DNA of 64,000 bases. Source: Mesorhizobium jarvisii (GTDB taxonomy: Bacteria; Pseudomonadota; Alphaproteobacteria; Rhizobiales; Rhizobiaceae). Positions 51,012-59,438 of this stretch are shown piece by piece. The DNA lies in NCBI RefSeq assembly GCF_003601985.1, contig NZ_QZXA01000010.1, forward strand, positions 248,001 to 312,000. Reading direction: 5' to 3'. The notes under the pieces were generated by a model. The model was not told the DNA's origin. It worked only from the letters and a program-made list of their open reading frames with translations, and searched no databases. The translations under genes and the position numbers were made by a program. Numbering within the stretch: the stretch's first letter is position 1; every line of letters starts with the position of its first letter.

Positions 51012-52007
51012 TCAGCCGCCGGTGACGCTCATGTGCCGGGACACCGAGGGACGGCTGGTGCGGCGGTCGATGATGAAATCATGGCCCTTCGGCTTGCGGC
51101 CGATGGCCTCGTCGATGGCGTCGGCGACAAGTTCGTTGCCTTCGGATGCACGCAACGGCGCGCGCAGATCGGCTGCGTCTTCCTGGCCAAGGCACATATA
51201 GAGCGTGCCGGTGCAGGTCAGCCTGACGCGGTTGCAGCTTTCGCAGAAATTATGCGTCATCGGTGTGATGAAACCGAGCTTTCCGCCGGTCTCGGCGACG
51301 TGGACATAGCGGGCAGGGCCACCCGTCTTGAAGGGAATGTCGGTCAGCGTGAACTGGCGCTCCAGCGAGGCGCGCAGCAGCGACAGCGGCAGATATTGGT
51401 CGGTGCGATCGGCATCGATCTCGCCCATCGGCATGGTTTCGATGACAGTGAGATCCATGCCGCGGCCATGCGCCCAGCGCATCATGTCGGGCAGTTCAGC
51501 GTCGTTGAAATCCTTCAGCGCCACCGCGTTGAGCTTGACCTTCAGCCCGGCCGCCTGAGCGGCATCGATGCCTTGCATGACCTTGTCGAGATGGCCCCAG
51601 CGGGTGATCTGGTGGAACTTGTCGGCATCGAGCGTGTCGAGCGAGACGTTGATACGCTTGACGCCGCACTCGGCGAGCTCGGCGGCGAAGCGTGACAGCT
51701 GCGAACCGTTGGTGGTCAGCGTCAGTTCTTCCAGCGCGCCGCTATCGAGGTGGCGCGACAGCTGGCGCACCAGATGCATGATGTTCTTGCGCACCAGCGG
51801 CTCGCCGCCGGTAAGGCGCAACCTCTTCACGCCCTTTTCGATGAAGACGGTGCAGAGCCGGTCCAGCTCTTCCAGCGACAGCAGGTCCTTCTTCGGCAGG
51901 AAGGCCATGTCTTCGGCCATGCAATAGGTGCAGCGAAAATCGCAGCGGTCGGTGACCGACACCCTGAGATAACTGATCGTGCGACCGAAGGGGTCGATCA
52001 TGTTCAT
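51012..52007 (-). CDS. moaA: GTP 3',8-cyclase (molybdenum cofactor synthesis)
   Basis: 331-aa radical-SAM enzyme that, with MoaC, converts GTP to cyclic pyranopterin monophosphate, the first step of molybdenum cofactor synthesis. The N-terminal cluster motif VTDRCDFRCTYCMAED (C-x3-C-x2-C), RLTGGEPLVRKN and the C-terminal second-cluster motif FCESCNRVRLTCTGTLYMCLG are complete, as is the essential final Gly-Gly. Normal length. A 95-base region before the start holds its promoter and faces the DUF971 gene on the other strand. Confidence 0.96.
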   Translation of the reverse strand: MNMIDPFGRTISYLRVSVTDRCDFRCTYCMAEDMAFLPKKDLLSLEELDRLCTVFIEKGVKRLRLTGGEPLVRKNIMHLVRQLSRHLDSGALEELTLTTNGSQLSRFAAELAECGVKRINVSLDTLDADKFHQITRWGHLDKVMQGIDAAQAAGLKVKLNAVALKDFNDAELPDMMRWAHGRGMDLTVIETMPMGEIDADRTDQYLPLSLLRASLERQFTLTDIPFKTGGPARYVHVAETGGKLGFITPMTHNFCESCNRVRLTCTGTLYMCLGQEDAADLRAPLRASEGNELVADAIDEAIGRKPKGHDFIIDRRTSRPSVSRHMSVTGG

Positions 52008-52188
52008 GTTCGAGCGTTTCCGTGGCCGTTGGCGGCGCCGTTATATACAGCTATGTGATACGATCCAGCCCGGCATTCAAGATACCGCTTCTCGATCTTT
52101 GGTAACATCCCGGAGCCGACACGGTATGTCGGTTGTTCTATCAGGACTTTTCCCCTTTCGCGAAGCGGCGTAGGGAAGGGCAATCGAC

Positions 52189-52557
52189 ATGGGATCAAAC
52201 AGCATGACCGCGCCAAAAGAACTCAGGGTCTCCAAGGACCGCAAGCTGCTGTCGGTCACCTTTCCCAGTCATCAGCCATTCGAACTGCCTGCGGAGCTTT
52301 TGCGCGTCGCCTCGCCATCGGCCGAGGTGCAGGGCCATTCGCCCGACCAGCGGGTGACGGTTCCCGGCAAACGCAACGTGGCCATCCTCAAGATCGAGCC
52401 GGTCGGCAACTATGCGGTGCGCATCACCTTCGACGATTTCCACGACACCGGCATCTTCACCTGGAATTACCTGCATACGCTCGGCCACGAGAGGGATGAG
52501 CGCTGGAACGCCTATCTGGCGGAGCTTGCGGAAAAAGGCTTGAGCCGCGATCGCTAG
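52189..52557 (+). CDS. DUF971 (GBBH-like N-terminal) domain protein
   Basis: 122-aa stand-alone protein with the DUF971 fold: KELRVSKDRKLLSVTFPSHQPFELPAELLRVASPSAEVQGH, then VAILKIEPVGNYAVRITFDDFHDTGIFTWNYLHTLG. The domain is also the N-terminal part of gamma-butyrobetaine hydroxylase. Stand-alone versions have been linked to Fe-S or cofactor processes, without firm proof. Start at the first ATG (a second, MTAPKEL, is 15 bases on). Divergent from moaA. Confidence 0.88.
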   Translation: MGSNSMTAPKELRVSKDRKLLSVTFPSHQPFELPAELLRVASPSAEVQGHSPDQRVTVPGKRNVAILKIEPVGNYAVRITFDDFHDTGIFTWNYLHTLGHERDERWNAYLAELAEKGLSRDR

Positions 52558-52625
52558 ATCCCTTCGCTGTCGTCAAAACGTCATCGATGTGGAGTAGCGC
52601 CGGCAAAGGTTCGGAGACGAAGAAG

Positions 52626-53237
52626 ATGTCGCTTGTCACCACGGTCGAACAGCTCGAGGCGCTTTACGGCGTTCCAGGCGCAGCCTCGCTGGTCAAGGAA
52701 CTCGACCATGTCATTCCCGAATACGCCGCCTTCATCGAAGCTTCGCCCTTTGTCGCGCTTGCCACCAGCGGCCCGGAGGGACTGGACTGTTCGCCGCGCG
52801 GCGATCTCGCCGGCTTCGTGCGTATCGTTGATCCCAAGACAGTGATGATGCCGGACCGGCGCGGCAACAATCGCGCCGATTCGCTGCGCAACATCATCCG
52901 GGATCCGCGTGTCGGGCTGCTCTTCCTGGTGCCGGGCTCGGGCACGACGCTGCGCATCAACGGCCGCGCGCACATCACCACGGACGCCGAACTTTGCGCA
53001 TCCTTCAAGGTCGACGGCAAGGCGGCGCGCTCGGTGACCGTCATCGACGTCGATTCGGTCTATTTCCAGTGCGCCCGCGCCATTGTGCGGTCGGAGCTTT
53101 GGAACCCGGCAAAACATGTCGATCCGAAATCGCTGCCGACGCCCGGAACAATCCTGGAAATCACCAGCCGCAAGAACATCGACGGCGAGGCCTACGACAA
53201 GGAATGGCCGGAGCGGGCGAAGAAAACCATGTGGTAG
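52626..53237 (+). CDS. FMN-dependent PPOX-type flavoprotein
   Basis: 203 aa of the pyridoxamine 5'-phosphate oxidase-like split-barrel superfamily. The pattern FVALATSGPEGLDCSPRGDLAGFVRI, MMPDRRGNNRADSLRNIIRDPRVGLLFLVPG and the C-terminal RAIVRSELW match the MSMEG_1061-type subgroup. Such proteins bind FMN or F420; the substrate is unknown. Start at the ATG after GGAGACGAAGAAG. It converges with the MarR gene, with a long inverted repeat between them. Confidence 0.85.
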   Translation: MSLVTTVEQLEALYGVPGAASLVKELDHVIPEYAAFIEASPFVALATSGPEGLDCSPRGDLAGFVRIVDPKTVMMPDRRGNNRADSLRNIIRDPRVGLLFLVPGSGTTLRINGRAHITTDAELCASFKVDGKAARSVTVIDVDSVYFQCARAIVRSELWNPAKHVDPKSLPTPGTILEITSRKNIDGEAYDKEWPERAKKTMW

Positions 53238-53239
53238 CC

Positions 53240-53379
53240 GGTGTACCGATATTCAGGTGAGGCTGGCCTGCAAATGGCGGCCTCCTGCGCTTCCGGTGCT
53301 CACGTACGTTAAGTACGCTCCGCTCCGGTTCTCGGAAGCCACCATTTTCGGCGCATCCTGACCTGAATATCGGCACACC
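53240..53379. repeat. 140-bp imperfect palindromic element between convergent genes
   Basis: The outer arms of 19 bp (GGTGTACCGATATTCAGGT / ACCTGAATATCGGCACACC) match at 18 positions. Internal arms continue the symmetry (AAATGGCGGC with GCCACCATTT, GCTTCCG with CGGAAGC, ACGTAC with GTACG) around a centre at about 53309. It looks like a mobile-type extragenic palindrome (MITE-like or REP-like) or a long terminator structure. Confidence 0.7.
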
Positions 53380-53406
53380 TTGGTGCTAGGTCTCCTCACC
53401 TTGGTG

Positions 53407-53859
53407 TCAGGCCTCCTTCAGCACCTCATAGATCTTGCGCATCTGTTCGCCGATCATGTCACACTGCTCCGGCGTCGACTGGCTCATCGCTTTCTCGATC
53501 AGTGCCATATGCACTTTCAGCGCCTGCATCAGCAGCGCCTCGCCAGCCTCGGTCAAGGCGAGCCGCAGGATGCGCTTGTCCTTCTCGTCGCCTTCGCGGC
53601 GTAGCAGGCCGCGCGTCTCCAGCTGCGGCAAAAGCATGGTGATGTTGGAGCGGCCGACGAGCAGTTTGCGGGCAAGGTCGTGCTGCGACATGCCGGGATG
53701 GCGGTAGAGGTTCATCAGCACGTCGAGCTGCGCCGGCTTCAGGTCGAGCGGCGCGAGTTTCACCGCCAGCGTGCGCTCCAGCACATGGCAGGCGCGCGCC
53801 ACCGCGACCCAGTTGCGAAAACGCGGGTTGTCCCAGGGTAGCTCTTGTTTATTGTTCAT
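53407..53859 (-). CDS. MarR-family transcriptional regulator
   Basis: 150-aa winged-helix regulator. Helices LDLKPAQLDVLMNLYRHPGMSQHDLARKLLVGRSNITMLLPQLETRGLLRRE form the wHTH with the D-x-R in the wing (GDEKDKRILRLALTEAG). Its start codon lies inside the first of two perfect GTTCA-N4-TGAAC palindromes that occupy the divergent intergenic region, so autoregulation and repression of the alpha/beta hydrolase gene are likely. Confidence 0.93.
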   Translation of the reverse strand: MNNKQELPWDNPRFRNWVAVARACHVLERTLAVKLAPLDLKPAQLDVLMNLYRHPGMSQHDLARKLLVGRSNITMLLPQLETRGLLRREGDEKDKRILRLALTEAGEALLMQALKVHMALIEKAMSQSTPEQCDMIGEQMRKIYEVLKEA

Positions 53860-53887
53860 CTTTGAACTATTATGTTCATGCTTGAAC
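53854..53887. promoter_or_regulatory. Two MarR-type operators, GTTCA-N4-TGAAC
   Basis: Palindromes GTTCATCTTTGAAC (53854-53867) and GTTCATGCTTGAAC (53874-53887) are 20 bp apart centre to centre, two helical turns. The first covers the marR start codon, and both lie just before the alpha/beta hydrolase gene. Confidence 0.75.
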
Positions 53888-53906
53888 GTATGGATGGATT
53901 CTCACT

Positions 53907-54815
53907 ATGGCATCAATCGGGCTGAAGGTCATCCGGAGCGTATTTGGTGCGGCCGAACATATTGCGCCACGCATCAGCGGGCGCGCGGCTTTCGAATTGT
54001 TCTGCCGCACACCGAGCGCAAAGGCGCTGACCGATGGCGAGCGCCGCGCCATCGGCCGTGCCGCCGAGTTCATGACCGAGGCGCGCCATCATCGGCTGAA
54101 GACGGCAACCGGCTGCGTCATGGTGCACGAGTTCCGGCCGGAGCCGGGCAGGGCCGCACTTGGCACCGTGCTTGTCGTTCACGGCTGGCGTTCGCGCACC
54201 GAATATATGCGCGCCTTGATCGAGGGGTATCGCGCGGCCGGCTACAGGGTCGTTTCCCTGGACCTGCCGGGGCACGGTCATTCGCAGGGCCGGCACCTGA
54301 ACATGGCCAACGCGGTCGACGCGGTGCGCGTCGCCGGCGAATGGTTCGGCCCGTTTGTCGCGGCGGTGGGGCATTCGTTCGGTGGGGCTGTCGCCGCCAA
54401 TGCCATTGCCGGTTCCATCAAGAACATTCCGCCGCTGGCGGCCGGACGTCTCGTGCTGATCGCAGCACCGAGCTCCTTGCCGGCGATCTTCGCCGATTTC
54501 AGCCGCATGCTCAATGTCGGGCCGCGCTCACAGGTTGCGATGGCGGACCGTGTCCAGCACCTGTCCGGCCGGCCGCTGCATGAATTCACCGGCGACCGCC
54601 AGCTTGCCCAGGCGCCTGTGCCGACGCTGGTCATGCACGCGCCGGACGATCGCGAGGTGCCGGCCGAGCATGCGAAACGCTACGCCGGTGCCGGCGGCCA
54701 TGTGCGGCTGCACTGGGCCGACGGTCTCGGCCACCGCCGCATCCTTGCGGACAAGGGCGTGGTGGCACGCGCTGTTGCCTTCGTCGCGGACCGCGAGCCG
54801 TCCTTGCTACATTGA
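53907..54815 (+). CDS. Alpha/beta hydrolase
   Basis: 302-aa soluble hydrolase. It has VLVVHGWRSRTEYM (oxyanion-hole region), GYRVVSLDLPGHGHSQGR, the nucleophile elbow AAVGHSFGGAVAAN (Ser), LVMHAPDDREVPAEH (Asp) and DGLGHRRILAD (His), giving a complete Ser-Asp-His triad. The order and spacing fit lipase or lysophospholipase-like esterases, but the substrate is unknown. Divergent from a MarR regulator with shared operators, so probably induced by the MarR ligand. Confidence 0.9.
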   Translation: MASIGLKVIRSVFGAAEHIAPRISGRAAFELFCRTPSAKALTDGERRAIGRAAEFMTEARHHRLKTATGCVMVHEFRPEPGRAALGTVLVVHGWRSRTEYMRALIEGYRAAGYRVVSLDLPGHGHSQGRHLNMANAVDAVRVAGEWFGPFVAAVGHSFGGAVAANAIAGSIKNIPPLAAGRLVLIAAPSSLPAIFADFSRMLNVGPRSQVAMADRVQHLSGRPLHEFTGDRQLAQAPVPTLVMHAPDDREVPAEHAKRYAGAGGHVRLHWADGLGHRRILADKGVVARAVAFVADREPSLLH

Positions 54816-54827
54816 GCCGCGGTCAGG

Positions 54828-55229
54828 TTACTTCTTCTTCTCGCCGGGCTCGACAGGCAGTCCGGCCGCCTTCCAGGCGGTGTAGCCGCCAAGGATATGC
54901 TTGACGGGCCCAAGCCCCATATCCTGAGCCGTCTTGGTGGCGAGCGCCGAACGCCAGCCGCCGGCGCAGAAGAACACAAAGCTCTTGCCCGAGGCGAAGA
55001 ACGGCTTGTGATAGGGACTTTCGGGATCGATCCAGAATTCCAGCATGCCGCGTGTGACATGTTTGGCGCCGGGAATCCTGCCGTCGCGTTCGACCTCGCG
55101 CGGGTCGCGCAGGTCGACAAAGATGGTGCCTTCGTCCTCGAGCAGTCCCGCGGCTTCCTCAGGCGAAACCACTTCGATCTCGGCGTTGGCTTCGTCCAGC
55201 AGTTCGCGATAACCCTTTTTCACTATCAT
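54828..55229 (-). CDS. Rhodanese-like domain protein
   Basis: 133 aa, a single rhodanese domain. TIFVDLRDPREVERDGRIPGAKHVTRG and the active-site loop FFCAGGWRSALATKTAQDMG with the catalytic Cys are present. It may carry persulfide sulfur; the physiological partner is unknown. The ATG at 55229 abuts GGGAGG; a GTG six bases inside would have better spacing. It lies 13 bases from the hydrolase stop, convergent. Confidence 0.88.
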   Translation of the reverse strand: MIVKKGYRELLDEANAEIEVVSPEEAAGLLEDEGTIFVDLRDPREVERDGRIPGAKHVTRGMLEFWIDPESPYHKPFFASGKSFVFFCAGGWRSALATKTAQDMGLGPVKHILGGYTAWKAAGLPVEPGEKKK

Positions 55230-55282
55230 CCCTCCCGGCCTTGCTGGCAGGTCGGAATTTCGAGCACAACAGCCTGCGTTTG

Positions 55283-55897
55283 TCACGCTCTGTCGGGGCC
55301 TGCCAATACCTGCCAGGCAGCCATCGCGCCAGTGACGGTCGCCATCAGCGCGGTGCGTGACGCGCCGTCGCGCGCCTGGATGGACATGCCGTGCTGGACC
55401 GTGGCGTAGAAGGTCGCCACGGCATCGCAGTCGAAATCGGCAGGCAATTCGCCCTCGGCCACACCGCGCTCCAGGCGCTTGCGCAGGGCCGCAAGATTTT
55501 CGGCGCGGCGGCGGCGCAAATCCGTGCAGATGGCACCGCTGCTTGAATCCTCATGCAGTGCGCCCAGCGCAATCAGGCACCCCTGCGGGCGATCGGTCTG
55601 CGAATAGGCCTTGGCTGTCTGGCGCAGGAAGTTCTCGATCGCTTGGCATGCGGTCGGTGCCTCGTCCAAGGCGGCCCAGATCTCGGTTCCTTCGGCTTGC
55701 GTGTAGTATTCGGTCGCTTCGAGGAACAGCGCCTCCTTGCTGCCGAAGGCCGCATAGAGGCTGGGCGAATTGATACCCATTGCCGCGGTCAGCTCGGCGA
55801 TCGACGTACCCTCATAGCCCTTGGCCCAAAACAGCTCCATCGCGCGCCGCAGGGCGGCCGTTCGATCGAAGGTGCGGGGACGGCCTCTTTCCGACAT
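55283..55897 (-). CDS. TetR-family transcriptional regulator
   Basis: 204 aa. N-terminal HTH GRPRTFDRTAALRRAMELFWAKGYEGTSIAELTAAMGINSPSLYAAFGSKEALF is a textbook TetR domain; the C-terminal part (TetR_C of the YxaF/AcuR kind, with CLIALGALH) binds the inducer. Divergent from an SDR gene with a 12-bp-arm palindrome between them, so it most likely represses that gene and itself. Confidence 0.93.
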   Translation of the reverse strand: MSERGRPRTFDRTAALRRAMELFWAKGYEGTSIAELTAAMGINSPSLYAAFGSKEALFLEATEYYTQAEGTEIWAALDEAPTACQAIENFLRQTAKAYSQTDRPQGCLIALGALHEDSSSGAICTDLRRRRAENLAALRKRLERGVAEGELPADFDCDAVATFYATVQHGMSIQARDGASRTALMATVTGAMAAWQVLAGPDRA

Positions 55898-55919
55898 GTT
55901 CTTCTTTTCTGTGTTGATC

Positions 55920-55988
55920 GATACATAAATGAGTTGACGCGGTCGAGCAAGGCTGCCAGACATTTATGTATCAATCGATACATAAATG
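55920..55988. promoter_or_regulatory. TetR operator: perfect palindrome plus a half site
   Basis: CATTTATGTATC-AATC-GATACATAAATG (55961-55988) is a perfect 12-bp-arm palindrome ending 9 bases before the SDR start. The half site GATACATAAATG recurs at 55920-55931 near the tetR start. Arms of this length are typical of TetR operators. Confidence 0.8.
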
Positions 55989-55997
55989 GAGAAACTA

Positions 55998-56744
55998 ATG
56001 TCTTCCAGCAATTTGAACGGCAAGGCGGCACTCGTCACCGGCGGCAGCCGCGGCATTGGGGCGGCGATTGCGCGAAGGCTCGCGGCCGATGGAGCCAAAG
56101 TCGCGCTGACCTATGTGCATGGCGAGGAACAGGCCCGCGCGGTCGTTGCCGAGATCGAGGCCAAGGGCGGCCGCGCCATCGCCATCAAGGCGGACAATCG
56201 TGATGCCGTGGCGATAGACAGGGCCGTCGATGAGACCGTTGGCGCCTTCGGCCGGCTCGACATATTGGTCAACAGCGCCGGCATCTGGCGCGTGGCCCCC
56301 ATCGACACATTGTCGTTAGCCGACTTCGACGAGACCATGTCGGTTAATCTCAGAGCCCCGTTCATCGCCTCGAAAGCGGCGGCGGCGCATATGGGCGAGG
56401 GCGGCCGGATCATCTCGATCGGCAGCAATCTCGCCGAACGCGTCACCGACACCAACCTCGGCGCCTACTCCGCCAGCAAGGCAGCGCTGGTCGGCTTGAC
56501 CAAGGCGCTCGCACGCGACCTCGGTCCGCGCGGCATCACAGCCAATGTCGTCCATCCCGGTTCGACCGACACCGACATGAACCCGGCGGATGGACCGCAT
56601 GCCGAGCATCAGCGCCAGAAGATGGCGACGCCGCGATTCGGCAAGGCCGATGACATCGCGGGCATGGTTGCCTGGCTTGCCGGTCCGGAAGGACGTTTCG
56701 TCACCGGCGCCGCATTGACCATCGATGGTGGCGCCAACGCCTGA
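55998..56744 (+). CDS. SDR-family oxidoreductase
   Basis: 248-aa NAD(P)-dependent short-chain dehydrogenase. Cofactor loop ALVTGGSRGIGAAIARRL, the NSAG motif LVNSAGIWRV, active-site Ser (SIGSNLAE) and Y-x-x-x-K in GAYSASKAALVGL, and the C-terminal FVTGAALTIDGGANA are all present. I start at the ATG after GGAGAAACTA; an ATG 12 bases earlier overlaps the operator. Likely controlled by the divergent TetR protein. The substrate is unknown; such TetR-SDR pairs often serve aldehyde or quinone detoxification. Confidence 0.92.
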   Translation: MSSSNLNGKAALVTGGSRGIGAAIARRLAADGAKVALTYVHGEEQARAVVAEIEAKGGRAIAIKADNRDAVAIDRAVDETVGAFGRLDILVNSAGIWRVAPIDTLSLADFDETMSVNLRAPFIASKAAAAHMGEGGRIISIGSNLAERVTDTNLGAYSASKAALVGLTKALARDLGPRGITANVVHPGSTDTDMNPADGPHAEHQRQKMATPRFGKADDIAGMVAWLAGPEGRFVTGAALTIDGGANA

Positions 56745-56761
56745 ATTTGGGGAGCTCTGCA

Positions 56762-56790
56762 GGCTGGAGCGAAGCACCCGCGCTCCAGCC
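56762..56790 (+). terminator. Hairpin after the SDR gene
   Basis: 10-bp perfect arms (GGCTGGAGCG / CGCTCCAGCC) with a 9-base loop, 18 bases after the stop. No U-run follows, so termination efficiency is uncertain. Confidence 0.5.
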
Positions 56791-56953
56791 GTCACGATCT
56801 TGTGAAACCGTTCTGCAACAGGCTTTCCAAAATTTATGAAAGCTTAACGAAATCGGTATGAATCGGTATAGTCGCGCCTTACATCCGCCATGCGGTGAGC
56901 GAGACGGTCTAGCGTGCGGAACGGGAACCGGTTGCGACCGGAGCGGGTGATCT

Positions 56954-58840
56954 ATGAAATTCCTCGGTAACAAAGCAACCGCGATGCCGCTTGTGGCGAT
57001 CGCGGCAACGCTCGCCCTGGGCGCGCCTCAGGCAGGCGCCCAGGGGCTCTTCGACATGCTGTTCGGCGGCGGCATCAGGCATGAGCCGCAGGGCGAATTT
57101 CCGCCTCCGCCAAAGCACAAACCCAAAGCCCCGGCCGGCAGCGGTGGCGGTGGCGGCGCAAAGATCAGCAGCCCGTCCTATTACACCTACAAGGCTGACA
57201 AGCTTGTTCGCGTCGACTTCTCGACGCTGTCCGCCGCGCCGCAGCCGGCGACGGCGCAGGACGCGGCCTTCGTTCCGTCGGCCACCGGGGCTGCGTTCCA
57301 CGATGCCATTGCCAGCCTCAGTGACTACGAACTCTATGCCGAGCCCGATATCGCCAAGGCGTTGATCGCCTACTACTCGGCCAATCCGGACTTCATCTGG
57401 GTGAACGGAACAAGCCCCAACAACCGCGCCCAGGATGCGGTGCGGGTGCTTGGCGAGGCCGCGAGCTACGGGCTGACGCCCGCCGACTACACCGTCGATG
57501 TGCCGGCCACGACTTCGGCCTCAACGGATGACGCAGCCAAGCTCAAGGAACTCGTGCGCTTCGAGATGGCGCTGTCGGCACGCGTCTTGCGCTACGCCCA
57601 TGACGCCCAGAACGGCCGTGTCGAGCCCAACCGGATGACCGGCTACTATGATTTCCCAGCCAAGCCGCTCGACATGGTCGGCGTGCTGAAGACGCTGGCG
57701 CATACGCAGGAAGTGCGCACCTATCTCGAATCGCGGCATCCGCAGAATGCGGAATATCAGGCGCTGCGCGTCGAACTGGAGGCCCTGCAGGCCAGTGCGG
57801 AAAATGAGATCGTCGTCGATCCAAAGCTGCTGCTTAAGCCCGGCGAGACCAGCCCCGAGCTGCCAAAACTGCTGTCGCTGATCGCGCGCAATCTCGATGA
57901 CAATATGGGCGGCACCTATGGCGAGCTGCTGTCGCGGCTGGCGACCAGCGAGGTCTATGTCCCCGAGCTGGTACCGCTGATCAAGGCGGTGCAGGTGAAG
58001 GAAGGCATGAAGGGCGACGGCGTCATCGGTCCGCGCACTGTCGCCTTGCTGGCCGGCACGTCGAAGGCCGACAGGCTGCTCAAGGTGCAGGTGGCGCTTG
58101 AGGAGCTGCGCTGGCTGCCTTCCGATCTCGGCAGCCCGCGTGTCTTCATCAACCAGCCGGCGTTCACCGCGAGCTATATCGACAATGGCGAGGAGAAGCT
58201 GAAGACGCGCGTCGTCGTCGGCCGGGTGACCAACCAGACGGCTTTCTTCTACGACCAGATCAAGCAGGTCGACTTCCATCCCTATTGGGGCGTGCCGCAA
58301 TCGATCATCGTCAATGAGATGCTGCCCAGATTGCGCAGCGATCCCGGCTACCTCGATCGGGCCGGCTACGAGGTGACGGATTCGCGCGGCAAGCGCATTC
58401 CCTCGTCGGCGGTCAATTGGGGCGCTTATGGCGCCAACATTCCCTACAGCGTGCGCCAGCAGCCGAGCGAGGCCAATGCGCTGGGCGAGCTGAAGATCCT
58501 GTTCCCCAACAAGCATGCGATATACATGCACGACACGCCGCAGAAATCGTTCTTCAAGCAGGATATGCGCGCGCTCAGCCACGGCTGCGTGCGCCTGCAG
58601 GATCCGCGCGGCATGGCGGCGGCGGTGCTCGGCACCTCGGTCGACTATGTCGCCGAGAAGCTCAAGCACGGACATTCGACCGAGGATGTGACGCGCAAGA
58701 TTCCAGTCTATGTCGCCTATTTCACCGCATGGCCCGACATGTCCGGCAAGGTCGAGTATTTCAGCGATGTCTACGACCGCGATTCGCGGCTGAAGCAGGC
58801 GCTGGATGCCACGGAAGCAGTTCGCTCGCCGTCGAGCTGA
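56954..58840 (+). CDS. L,D-transpeptidase (YkuD/YcbB type) with peptidoglycan-binding region
   Basis: 628-aa exported enzyme that forms 3-3 cross-links in peptidoglycan. Signal peptide AMPLVAIAATLALGAPQAGAQ is followed by a Pro/Gly-rich linker (about residues 45-75), then a scaffold and peptidoglycan-binding part (GMKGDGVIGPRTVALL). The YkuD catalytic domain (about 400-560) ends with the active-site motif ALSHGCVRLQDP (His, Cys). The size and order match the alphaproteobacterial LdtR/YcbB group, important for polar growth. The preceding 209 bases contain a direct repeat ATCGGTATGAATCGGTATAG that may be part of its promoter. Confidence 0.92.
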   Translation: MKFLGNKATAMPLVAIAATLALGAPQAGAQGLFDMLFGGGIRHEPQGEFPPPPKHKPKAPAGSGGGGGAKISSPSYYTYKADKLVRVDFSTLSAAPQPATAQDAAFVPSATGAAFHDAIASLSDYELYAEPDIAKALIAYYSANPDFIWVNGTSPNNRAQDAVRVLGEAASYGLTPADYTVDVPATTSASTDDAAKLKELVRFEMALSARVLRYAHDAQNGRVEPNRMTGYYDFPAKPLDMVGVLKTLAHTQEVRTYLESRHPQNAEYQALRVELEALQASAENEIVVDPKLLLKPGETSPELPKLLSLIARNLDDNMGGTYGELLSRLATSEVYVPELVPLIKAVQVKEGMKGDGVIGPRTVALLAGTSKADRLLKVQVALEELRWLPSDLGSPRVFINQPAFTASYIDNGEEKLKTRVVVGRVTNQTAFFYDQIKQVDFHPYWGVPQSIIVNEMLPRLRSDPGYLDRAGYEVTDSRGKRIPSSAVNWGAYGANIPYSVRQQPSEANALGELKILFPNKHAIYMHDTPQKSFFKQDMRALSHGCVRLQDPRGMAAAVLGTSVDYVAEKLKHGHSTEDVTRKIPVYVAYFTAWPDMSGKVEYFSDVYDRDSRLKQALDATEAVRSPSS

Positions 58841-58844
58841 TCGG

Positions 58845-59327
58845 TTAGATTTGCGACAACGGGCGGCGGAAACCCGCCTCCCGCCCGGCGATCAGCCAGT
58901 AGATCAATCCGGCGACGAGGCCGGCGGCGGCGATGATGCCGATATCGGCCCATCGCTCCGGGTCTATGTCTTCCGCCGAGCTCGGCCAGATGAGGAAGAA
59001 GCCGCCGGCGGCGGCGGCGGCGCCGAAGACCATGTGCATCAGGGCATTGCGCAGCGAGAAGAACTCGGCGATCAGCGCGAAGATCAGCGTCTGCAGCCCC
59101 GTCACGACGATCGTCAGGAAGTAGACGAACATGCCGAGCGGCGGCACCGCCAGGACGGCGATCGGGCTGACGCCCATGACGTCGAAATAGGCCGGCGCGT
59201 TGGGCAGGGAAATGAGCGCGGCGTAGATCGCCGCCACAGCGACCAGGCCGATCAGTACCGCGACCAGATAGCCGGCCAGCATCATCAGGATGCGCTTCAT
59301 CACATGCTTCGCCGTCGCCATGCCCAT
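58845..59327 (-). CDS. Membrane protein of unknown function
   Basis: 160 aa with four predicted transmembrane helices (ILMMLAGYLVAVLIGLVAVA, PIAVLAVPPLGMFVYFLTI, MHMVFGAAAAAGGFFLIW, IGIIAAAGLVAGLIYWLIAG). Resembles small alphaproteobacterial membrane proteins; no motif gives a function. It lies 4 bases from the stop of the L,D-transpeptidase gene, convergent. Confidence 0.75.
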   Translation of the reverse strand: MGMATAKHVMKRILMMLAGYLVAVLIGLVAVAAIYAALISLPNAPAYFDVMGVSPIAVLAVPPLGMFVYFLTIVVTGLQTLIFALIAEFFSLRNALMHMVFGAAAAAGGFFLIWPSSAEDIDPERWADIGIIAAAGLVAGLIYWLIAGREAGFRRPLSQI

Positions 59328-59438
59328 CCCCCATGCGGCGGAGTCAACCGTTGCAATCAGCCATCAAAGACGATCCAGCGCAAGGGCAGGCAACGAGCGG
59401 GCGGCTTTGGCGGGCTCGCGAACATGAAGCGGAGCCGA

